In this document: positions 16,249 to 22,950 of the stretch, piece after piece
Layout of the letters: every line of letters starts with the position of its first letter
Position numbering within the stretch: the first letter of the stretch is position 1
Assembly (NCBI GenBank): GCA_003086555.1
Contig: QEFN01000017.1
Span: 1 to 22,950 of the forward strand
Reading direction: 5' to 3'
DNA: 22,950 bases
DNA from: Sulfolobus sp. SCGC AB-777_G06
GTDB taxonomy: Archaea > Thermoproteota > Thermoprotei_A > Sulfolobales > Sulfolobaceae
Translations under genes and position numbers: made by a program
Notes under the pieces: model-generated
Database searches by the model: none
What the model saw: the letters and a program-made list of their open reading frames with translations, nothing else
Told to the model about the DNA's origin: nothing

Positions 16249-17155
16249 CTGAGAATTTTTTAAATTCGGGTTCTTCATTGAAACATACGTCTTTAGCAAA
16301 GGGACATCTAGTGTTAAATCTACACCCTTTAGGGGGGGTTGAAAGGTCTGGCATAAAGCCAGATATCCCTTTTATTGTATCTTTATCTAACGTAGCTATA
16401 GACTCTATCAGTAAGGACGTGTAAGGGTGTCTGGGTTTTTTAAATATAATCTCAGAGGGACCGCTTTCCATAATCTTACCTGCGTAAAGTATATAATTTC
16501 TGTCTGAGATTTCAGATAATAACGCTAAGTCATGTGTTATGAAAATTATAGATAAATTCAGATCTTTTCTAAGTTGCTTTAGTAAATTAAGAATGTATTC
16601 TTGGACTATTACGTCTAGGGCAGTAGTAGGCTCGTCAGCTATCAGAACTTCAGGGTTAAGTGCTAACGCCATGGCTATAAAAGCCCTCTGTTTTTGCCCT
16701 CCAGATAACTCGTGAGGGTACTTCTCCGCCAATGATGGATCCAAGTTAACCATCTTAAACAACTCTTTAACCCGTTCATCATAGTCTCCGTTCCAACCGT
16801 GAATTTTCAAAACCTCGACGATCTGATCCTTTATCTTAAAAACTGGCGTAAATCCAGACATCGACCCTTGAAAAACCATCGATATCTTTTTCCACCTGTA
16901 ATTTCTCCTGAAGGTATCCTCATCCAGATCTAAGATGTTCTCGCCCTTGAAAAGTATCTTGCCTCCCTCAATTTTTCCAGGGTTAGGTACTAACCTCATT
17001 ATCGCGTATCCTATAGTGCTTTTTCCCGAACCGCTCTCCCCGGCAAGTCCTACAATTTCTCCTTTATCCAAGTTCAAGTTAACGTCATCCACTGCCCTTA
17101 CGACACCCCTCTTAGTATAGAAATAAACTTTTAAGCTCTGTACCTCTAATAGCAT
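16217..17155 (-). CDS. Oligopeptide/sugar ABC transporter ATP-binding protein (DppD/OppD type)
   Basis: A 312-residue ATPase with Walker A GESGSGKST (39-47), Q-loop VFQGS (94-98), signature LSGGQKQR (150-157), Walker B EVLIADEPTTALD (169-181) and H-loop His (208). The C-terminal domain carries cysteines at 278, 284, 291 and 309 in GCRFNTRCPFA...C and ACWLY, as in the partner protein; the Cys arrangement matches the iron-sulfur cluster site known in bacterial DppD. The start ATG is one base after the stop of the upstream permease, so they are translationally coupled. The gene's last bases overlap the start of the DppF-type gene. The two ATPases are paralogues and should form a heterodimer. Confidence 0.9.
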   Translation of the reverse strand: MLLEVQSLKVYFYTKRGVVRAVDDVNLNLDKGEIVGLAGESGSGKSTIGYAIMRLVPNPGKIEGGKILFKGENILDLDEDTFRRNYRWKKISMVFQGSMSGFTPVFKIKDQIVEVLKIHGWNGDYDERVKELFKMVNLDPSLAEKYPHELSGGQKQRAFIAMALALNPEVLIADEPTTALDVIVQEYILNLLKQLRKDLNLSIIFITHDLALLSEISDRNYILYAGKIMESGPSEIIFKKPRHPYTSLLIESIATLDKDTIKGISGFMPDLSTPPKGCRFNTRCPFAKDVCFNEEPEFKKFSDGDEVACWLY

Positions 17156-17156
17156 T

Positions 17157-18509
17157 TTATCTCTCCCCTAAAGTAATCCTTTCTACAGCGAAACCTATTA
17201 GAACGAAAGGAACTGCCACTACCACTATCATAAGGCCAGGAAACACTACCCACCACCACCAACCGTTCACTTGGGCTTGATACGCTTCCGCTTGATCTAA
17301 AATACCTCCCCACGTTACTACATTAGCCGGAGCTATTCCTAGAAAAGCCAGAGTTTGAGCGAGCAATATACCCGCAGGAACTCCCAAAGCCATGTAAGCT
17401 ACAGTTATCGGTATCAACCTTGGCATAAAATGAGTAAAGAATATTCTATAGGAAGGTATGCCCAAGAGTTTGTCCACTTCAACGTAACTGTTAGATTTGA
17501 TCGATAGCGCCATAGACCTTGCAATAATTGCGTAAAAGGGCCACGATAGGAAGGAGATTAACAGTCCCTCCAATTCGAGGTTTGGCTCTGTGACAAAGGA
17601 TACTGCGACTAAAAACGGGAGTGCAGGCAATGCCAGAAACACCAATGTTATCCACTGAATAACGGAGTCTTTAGTACCGCCAAGATACCCTGATATGCCA
17701 CCTACTATAATCCCGACCACTACGGAGACAATTGAAGTTAAGGCACCTATTTCTAGTGCATCGGGAAGCCCTAAAAGCACGCCTAGGTCTATAGGCCTAC
17801 CAAAGTAATCTGTACCCATGAGTCCGTAAGAATTACCTAACAGAAAAATTTTGGTTTTGGTTACATTCATCGGTTTCGCAGATATGACTTCTATTTTCAC
17901 TATGTATTTGCCGTCCTCGGTCACTGTTAAGTTAGACTTGGGCGAGTTAAACAGTGCGGTGGATAATGTAGTAGCGTTTACTATGTTGGGGGCTTTACCG
18001 GTGATCGACGATATATAATTTAGAATGAAACCTTGTATAGCCGTTAAGTCAAAAGGTACGTTAAAATACGAATTAGGCACTTGGATCTGAATTGTGCTAC
18101 CGTCGGGTTTATTCCAATAGACTACTTCCTCAATCGGCGTACTGTTAGTAGAAATTATGAAGTAAACGTTGTAAGCCGGAGACGACTTAGTCCAGTTAAA
18201 AGAGAACGTGATTAAAGCTATGTAAATGTCTTTAGCTGGTGAATACTTTGATATGTTAGTTGGGGACAACTGCTCGGTCGTGAAATACTTATTAGGATAG
18301 AAGATTCCTAGCCACGCCGGGGGTACGTGTTTCGGATACTCACTCCATGATGCAGGATTATTCCACGACTCATACACTTGGGCAGGTACTGATAAGGCAA
18401 CTACGGTGAAAACGAGCAAAATTAAAAGTATTATGAGTCCGGTTAGACCCATTTTATTGTGTAAAAACTCTCTCACATAACTAGAAATACCAACTTCGTA
18501 TTTACTCAA
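17157..18509 (-). CDS. ABC transporter permease, DppC type, with large external insertion
   Basis: The 450-residue permease has a first helix (about 22-42) followed by an unusually long region of about 185 residues (43-226) before the conserved GLMGTDYFGRPIDLG segment (229-243), then five more helices. The EAA-like cytoplasmic loop EVDKLLGIPSYRIFFTHFMPR (344-364) would contact an ATPase. Most bacterial DppC/OppC have about 300 residues, so the extra part is an extracytoplasmic domain rich in Asn-X-Ser/Thr sites, probably docking the binding protein. Its own gene neighbours are DppB (two-base gap) and DppD (one-base gap), and the whole set is a single transcript. The substrate could be peptides or oligosaccharides, since Sulfolobus sugar importers also belong to this family. 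Confidence 0.88.
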   Translation of the reverse strand: MSKYEVGISSYVREFLHNKMGLTGLIILLILLVFTVVALSVPAQVYESWNNPASWSEYPKHVPPAWLGIFYPNKYFTTEQLSPTNISKYSPAKDIYIALITFSFNWTKSSPAYNVYFIISTNSTPIEEVVYWNKPDGSTIQIQVPNSYFNVPFDLTAIQGFILNYISSITGKAPNIVNATTLSTALFNSPKSNLTVTEDGKYIVKIEVISAKPMNVTKTKIFLLGNSYGLMGTDYFGRPIDLGVLLGLPDALEIGALTSIVSVVVGIIVGGISGYLGGTKDSVIQWITLVFLALPALPFLVAVSFVTEPNLELEGLLISFLSWPFYAIIARSMALSIKSNSYVEVDKLLGIPSYRIFFTHFMPRLIPITVAYMALGVPAGILLAQTLAFLGIAPANVVTWGGILDQAEAYQAQVNGWWWWVVFPGLMIVVVAVPFVLIGFAVERITLGER

Positions 18510-18511
18510 AT

Positions 18512-19558
18512 TTATTCACCTGACCTTATTCTCGGGTCCAGAATCCCGTAAACTAACTCTCCTAAAAACAAACCCAAAAGTAAGACTATCGTTAAGACGT
18601 AAGTAACTCCCAATATTACGGGCAAATCGTTTAATGTTATTGCAACGTAAGTCAATAAACCTATCCCCGGCCATTCGAATACTACCTCCGTAGTCAGGCT
18701 ACCTCCCAATGAACCGGCAAGAGCTAAGATAGCTTGGGTAGCTATTGAAGGAGAAGCAGTTCGTAAGACGTGTTTGAATAGTATCCTAGATTCTGGTATA
18801 CCTCTTGCTTTAGCTGTGATTACAAAATCCTCCTTCATTATAGAGGCAACCAAGCTCCTAACTATATAGGCGAAACCACCCACATTCACTATGAATATGG
18901 TGATTAGAGGAAGAGTCATATGGTATATCACGCTTATTCCATAGTCAAAGGGGTTTTTCGGTGGTGGAACTGATGTCATTCCCCCGGGCGGGAAAACTTT
19001 TACTCCATAAGCTAGGGCAGCTATTAAAACAAAGCCTAACCACCAAGTTGGTATACTGGAGTGGACTACCGCTATTATGGCAATTATTTTATCCCATACT
19101 TTTGATTTAGCGGAGAGTAGTCCTATGATAGTGCCAGCTATTATAAATATGATAGTCGCCGTCGTGAAAAGGAGTACTGTGTTAGGTAGAAAGTATGCTA
19201 TTATACTACTAACCTCTCTCGAGCCAGATGGCGCTTGGATAAAATAAGCGTTACCGAAATTAAAGAGTATGAGATTATACATTTGTACAAAGTATTTAGT
19301 AATAATAGGCTGGTTCAACCCGTATGCAGAAATTAACGTTTCCTTGTACCTTTCAACAATAAGTTGAACTTGAGTGGAGTTTAGATGGTGAGAATTTTTT
19401 AAAAGATTTTGAGTGAATTGTGCCACTTGAAAATCTATACTTTTAGATATGACTTCCTGTAAAATTGGAAAGGTAAATATGTAGAGAATAGACAGTGTTG
19501 CAATTAGAACGGAGAAATAAATAATTGCCTTTTTTAGGACGAATGTAAAGTACGCCAT
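18512..19558 (-). CDS. ABC transporter permease, DppB type
   Basis: A 348-residue inner-membrane protein with an N-terminal helix (10-31), an external segment of about 80 residues with the family's YGLNQPIITKY (79-89), five further helices and the EAA-like motif DFVITAKARGIPESRILFKH (244-263). It ends with the typical DPRIRSGE. It pairs with the DppC-type protein to form the translocation path. The start codon ATG follows the stop of the binding-protein gene by nine bases. Nothing suggests a fault. Confidence 0.9.
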   Translation of the reverse strand: MAYFTFVLKKAIIYFSVLIATLSILYIFTFPILQEVISKSIDFQVAQFTQNLLKNSHHLNSTQVQLIVERYKETLISAYGLNQPIITKYFVQMYNLILFNFGNAYFIQAPSGSREVSSIIAYFLPNTVLLFTTATIIFIIAGTIIGLLSAKSKVWDKIIAIIAVVHSSIPTWWLGFVLIAALAYGVKVFPPGGMTSVPPPKNPFDYGISVIYHMTLPLITIFIVNVGGFAYIVRSLVASIMKEDFVITAKARGIPESRILFKHVLRTASPSIATQAILALAGSLGGSLTTEVVFEWPGIGLLTYVAITLNDLPVILGVTYVLTIVLLLGLFLGELVYGILDPRIRSGE

Positions 19559-19567
19559 TAAGAAACC

Positions 19568-22231
19568 TCACTTCCTCCTTCTTAATAACGCGACAGCCGC
19601 TATCACTATTATTATTATCGCTACCACAGCTCCTATGAGACCTATATTAATACCACTCGACGTTGTGGAGGTAGCACTTGATGAACTGGTCTGAACTGAT
19701 GTAGTACTAAAAGTAGTTGTTGTGGTAGACGAAGTGGTAGACGAAGTCGTGGTAACAGGTGGTAATACGACTAGAGAAACTTCCATTGGATTTATCAATA
19801 TCGAAGTGTTTTGATACGCCGCTATTGTTAGAATATAAGAGCCAGATGATAAGTTCTTCGGTATACTGAATGTGAACTGACCTTGGTTATTAGTCATTTC
19901 TTGCGTCGAGAATATTATGGATCCATTAGGATGTAGTAATTCGAGATACACCGTCACATTAGCTACCGGACTTGCTTGGGTACTTCCCGCTGGAGTTCCC
20001 CTCACCGTCCCGTTCAATACCTCTCCTGCCGTTACTGTAGGTGGAACATTGAAGGATATTGAGTACGTCATCGGCGTTGATAATGCTTGTTGCATAGGGA
20101 CGAGGTGGAAGTACGGGTTCTTAACTATCTTTGCAAACGGTGGGGAGGCGCTGGGGTTCCAAGCTACCAATATGAACGGTCCGTCACCAATTAGAGCGTT
20201 ATCGTAAGTCTGGATGAAAGATATTGCAGCTTTGTAACCAGATGTCGCTTGTTGTTGAGTTACTAGTGTCATGTTACTTAATTTTTCTACTTGTATTAAA
20301 CTGTTCGGTATGTAACCGCTTGTGGAAGCGTTTTCTAAGGCTGAAAGTATATAGCCTACGTCAGTGGGGCTTACTAAGTTTAACCAGTCAATTCCTTTAG
20401 ATTGTGCAGTGCTCTGTGACCACGCAGCCTTACCTTCAGCTACAACATCTTTCATCCCAACATACACTTGCCACGGGAAGTAACCTCCACCAGCTAATGC
20501 ATAACCTAACGGATTGAATGAACCAAATAAGCTTACTGCTGCCTCTGTTGGGTCGAAGAACCAATCGTTACCCCATATTTCTATTGCTGTAGAGTTAATT
20601 ATCTTAAATCCTTTAATCGTCTGTAGTGCAGGACCGTAGACGGAACTAGTAACAGAGTCGTAAATTGGGTTGCTGGAGTTCAGTGACATTTCTGACGCTA
20701 TGATGTATTGGTATATTATGTCCGCTAAAGTTATGTTTTGTCCGTCCGCCCATTTATCATTATTGAAGAGAGGTGCTAAATTGTAGATCACAGCCATCTG
20801 TGCAGTTGTATTTGAAGGAACATATGTTACTTGTTGTTTTGCAGGGTTCCACCATAAAGCGTTGGAAGGAACCGGTACCACAGCATTGGGAGTTATGTTT
20901 ACAATCTTAAATGAATAGATGTAAGGAACTGGATATCCTGATCCGGGTACTGTTAAATAAGGGGGGGTAAACAGAGCTGTTGCAATCTCGTCCGTGTAAG
21001 CATCGGTGAAACCAGCACCAGGGTTAGCAGCTCCTTGGGTTAAATACCTAACACCTATAGTCACGTTCGGGTAGGAGCCGTTAACTATAGAGAGATAGGT
21101 CTGGAAGTTTAATAAGCTACCCTGAGCGTAATTGGGGTAAACACCGTTAATGTTAGACAATACGTACTGAGGAGTCAAGCTAATTCCCAAACCTATTCTT
21201 ACTGACATGTTGATTCCGACGTTAACTATATCATTAACTAACTGGTAGTACTGAGCAGCATTGGTGAATTCACTTTGAATAAGTGTTAAAGACCAGTTGT
21301 CAATCTCATTTGCCTCTTTAAGTAGAAGAGGAGACTCATACTTACTATCGTTGAAGGTACCAAATGATAATCCATAATATGAGGTGAAGGGGGCAGAACT
21401 ACCTAGTGTGGAGTAAAGCCCTTCAATTAACCCAGCATCATAATATCCGTAAGTGTCTCCCCATGCTTCTATGAGAATGTCCCATGTAGTATTAGCTGGA
21501 TCGCTTCCGTAGACCATTGATATTTCCTTTTGCAAATTACCTTGTATCTCCTGAACTGTAAACCCTAGTTTTTCTAGCTGACTAATGAAATATTGAGTAT
21601 ATTCAAGCCTCACTGTGGCATCGGTCCTTACGAAAACATAAACCGTGATGGGTTTCCCGGCGTAGTACCATTTACCATCAACGTATTGAGCACCGTGTGC
21701 GGTCAACACTTTATAGATCGTCTCATTGGCGTAGGTGAAGTTATAATGTATGTAAGCGTATTTAGCTAGAGTGTTCTGTATGTGTAACACACATGGTTCC
21801 CCGGCGTATAAAGTTATCGAGGGTATTCCGTATCCGTGAAGTATATTATCCACAAAGAAGGTCCTGTTAACTATGAAGTTTAATGCAAATCTGACTTCTT
21901 GGAACTGGAACGGGTTATACCCAAATGTTGTATTTAAAGGATTTACCAAGACGTCGTAGTAAGTGGTCGGCATTAAATATGCCTTTGCCCCCGGTGGTAG
22001 GGAGGTGTACTCTGATGGGGGAACTGAGTATGCGTAAAACGCTATCTGGCCATGTTCAAACGCTAATATACCTTGCGCATCATCACCGTTATACGAAATG
22101 AACGTTATTGAAGTTGAGGCAGGTATTGAAGTTGGTTGAGCCAAGGGTGTAATTGTACCTAACAACATTAGGATAAAAATCGGTACCGAGATCCATCTCC
22201 TAATCCTATAAGACTGTCCCAATTTATTCAC
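19568..22231 (-). CDS. Family 5 solute-binding protein of the ABC importer, apparently with swapped halves
   Basis: The 887-residue exported protein starts with a signal sequence (12-32) and ends with a Thr/Ser-rich linker (about 828-859), a membrane helix (862-883) and LRRRK, the cell-surface anchor usual in Sulfolobales binding proteins. Family 5 landmarks occur in a shifted order: GQIAFYA (61-67), VRFALNFIVNR (113-123) and LGFTV (222-226), normally from the C-terminal half, come first, while the usual N-terminal landmarks NPGAGFTDAYTDEIATAL (403-420), KWADGQNITLADI (493-505), GDGPF (682-686) and KNPYF (704-708) come second. Residues about 722-825 look like an Ig-like/Greek-key domain. It binds peptides or oligosaccharides; Sulfolobus cellobiose/maltose importers use this family. 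The start is GTG, with a TATA-like box upstream. It is the first gene of the operon. Confidence 0.85.
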   Translation of the reverse strand: MNKLGQSYRIRRWISVPIFILMLLGTITPLAQPTSIPASTSITFISYNGDDAQGILAFEHGQIAFYAYSVPPSEYTSLPPGAKAYLMPTTYYDVLVNPLNTTFGYNPFQFQEVRFALNFIVNRTFFVDNILHGYGIPSITLYAGEPCVLHIQNTLAKYAYIHYNFTYANETIYKVLTAHGAQYVDGKWYYAGKPITVYVFVRTDATVRLEYTQYFISQLEKLGFTVQEIQGNLQKEISMVYGSDPANTTWDILIEAWGDTYGYYDAGLIEGLYSTLGSSAPFTSYYGLSFGTFNDSKYESPLLLKEANEIDNWSLTLIQSEFTNAAQYYQLVNDIVNVGINMSVRIGLGISLTPQYVLSNINGVYPNYAQGSLLNFQTYLSIVNGSYPNVTIGVRYLTQGAANPGAGFTDAYTDEIATALFTPPYLTVPGSGYPVPYIYSFKIVNITPNAVVPVPSNALWWNPAKQQVTYVPSNTTAQMAVIYNLAPLFNNDKWADGQNITLADIIYQYIIASEMSLNSSNPIYDSVTSSVYGPALQTIKGFKIINSTAIEIWGNDWFFDPTEAAVSLFGSFNPLGYALAGGGYFPWQVYVGMKDVVAEGKAAWSQSTAQSKGIDWLNLVSPTDVGYILSALENASTSGYIPNSLIQVEKLSNMTLVTQQQATSGYKAAISFIQTYDNALIGDGPFILVAWNPSASPPFAKIVKNPYFHLVPMQQALSTPMTYSISFNVPPTVTAGEVLNGTVRGTPAGSTQASPVANVTVYLELLHPNGSIIFSTQEMTNNQGQFTFSIPKNLSSGSYILTIAAYQNTSILINPMEVSLVVLPPVTTTSSTTSSTTTTTFSTTSVQTSSSSATSTTSSGINIGLIGAVVAIIIIVIAAVALLRRRK

Positions 22232-22257
22232 CTTACAATACTTAATCTACTTTAAAG

Positions 22258-22271
22258 AAATATAAACTTTT
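22258..22271 (-). promoter_or_regulatory. Promoter of the ABC importer operon
   Basis: The minus strand reads AAAAGTTTATATTT. The box is about 33 bases before the GTG at 22231, giving a predicted leader of fewer than ten bases. It is the only convincing promoter ahead of the five genes, whose spacing of one to nine bases or overlap implies one transcript. Confidence 0.55.
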
Positions 22272-22635
22272 ATTGATTGAGTAAATGAGGTATGAATTAA
22301 TCTTTAGTTTTTAAAAAAAAGAAATTATTTGACATTGTTTTTAACTGGTTATTAAATAAAACTCGCTAGTACTATAAAAAATTTTTATTACGTATTGTCC
22401 CACATCTCTTACCCTCTAAGGTATACTCCCGACTATGTCGACTACTTTTCCTTCGTATATAAACCCATTATATAGTACTTTATGGCTAAAGTTAATGAAT
22501 ATGGGACAAATGTACGTTATTCGTCGCCACCATTAACTGGGTTTCCTGAATACCACTTCTATTGATAACGTCTGTTTATTTCTCGATTGATTATAAGTAA
22601 ACGATCCCTATCGAACTATTTAAAATGTTTCTTTC
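22272..22635. other. Intergenic region
   Basis: AT-rich, without a credible gene on either strand. It separates the operon promoter from the transposase remnant, and I see no repeat in it. Confidence 0.4.
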
Positions 22636-22638
22636 GAT

Positions 22639-22660
22639 GCACCAGCAGTGTGGACAACAA
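22639..22660 (-). repeat. Possible terminal repeat of the partial insertion sequence
   Basis: GCACCAGCAGTGTGGACAACAA lies just beyond the transposase stop codon, the place where IS6-type elements have their terminal inverted repeat. The other end is outside the window, so this cannot be tested here. Confidence 0.25.
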
Positions 22661-22662
22661 TT

Positions 22663-22950
22663 TCATTCATTTGAAATATTTACATTTATTATCACCCCCT
22701 TATCTAACAAGTACGTTGGGGTGTAAAGGATGTTGTATATTAGGAAGAATGTTGATAACCACCTAGTTATTGTGAACTTGTTAGTATTCCAAGGGAAGTG
22801 GAAGTCCGTTGATGCGAGCCTATGTTTTAAGCTTCTGAACCCTTGTTCTGCGTAATCCCTCTCGTTGAACTTCTCGTGTTCTACGTTTAACCATGTGAAG
22901 GCGTTGTATGCAGTTGCCCCATCGTGCAAGTAAATTACCTTATCAATCCT
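22663..22950 (-). CDS. C-terminal part of a DDE transposase (IS6/IS240-like), cut by the window edge
   Basis: The frame is open to the last base of the window, adding RIDKVIY before the first called residue, so the true start lies beyond 22950; the TTG at 22929 is not a start. Visible are a YLHDGATAY segment (around the second catalytic Asp of IS6-type enzymes, ..DGA..Y) and RDYAEQGFRSLKHRL, where Glu followed by Lys/Arg seven residues later fits the final Glu of the DDE triad. The end WLSTFFLIYNILYTP is typical of the group's last helix. At least 95 residues are present and show no frameshift. Family assignment rests on these motifs only. Confidence 0.65.
   Translation of the reverse strand, partial: RIDKVIYLHDGATAYNAFTWLNVEHEKFNERDYAEQGFRSLKHRLASTDFHFPWNTNKFTITRWLSTFFLIYNILYTPTYLLDKGVIINVNISNE

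Noticed and set aside
19917..20207. 96-codon plus-strand frame within the binding-protein gene
   Set aside because: Shadow of the binding-protein gene; no start signal.

Overview
The window looks like chromosome of a thermoacidophilic crenarchaeon of the order Sulfolobales. The reasons are AT-rich spacers, genes preceded by a TATA-like box 25-30 bases upstream of leaderless ATG/GTG starts, a peptide/sugar ABC transporter whose binding protein has a Ser/Thr-rich linker and C-terminal membrane anchor, and a dense load of IS200/IS605-type tnpB elements and their small derivatives. No rRNA, tRNA or CRISPR array was recognised. The exact genus cannot be read from the sequence alone.

Layout. 1-1700: a ~300-base tnpB-derived element (51-350) whose left end supplies the stop codon of a DNA methyltransferase, then a second kind of small element (1384-1677). 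1950-6812: a CBS-domain/RAM sensor protein, a MscS channel, an APC amino acid transporter, a CPA2 cation/proton antiporter and a DUF457-like membrane protein; this looks like an ordinary ion and solute homeostasis block. 7061-8337: a complete tnpB transposon with intact RuvC motifs but no tnpA. 8701-10422: a membrane-anchored, secreted PQQ-type beta-propeller. 10524-13215: an accessory patch of nested small elements around a frameshifted SRPBCC/DUF3211-like gene and the relic of a transporter gene. 13303-15271: a second APC permease and a tiny membrane protein. 15268-22231: a five-gene Opp/Dpp-family ABC importer operon on the minus strand (binding protein, two permeases, two ATPases). 22663-22950: the C-terminal part of a DDE transposase running off the window.

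Most interesting system. Six small elements of three sequence families (A: 51-350, 10524-11080, 12621-13215; B: 10804-11068 and 12688-12946; C: 1384-1677 and 11142-11441) share one architecture: a left end carrying an archaeal promoter, deletion of the tnpB body, and a retained GC-rich, hairpin-forming right end. In tnpB transposons the right end plus the 3' end of tnpB makes the guide RNA (omega/reRNA), with the guide copied from the flanking DNA. These elements therefore look like stand-alone guide-RNA cassettes that the intact TnpB at 7102-8250 could use in trans. This is an inference from the architecture; nothing in the sequence proves expression. Two other points deserve attention: the operon's solute-binding protein seems to have its two halves in swapped order, and the DUF3211-like gene is split by a one-base frameshift.
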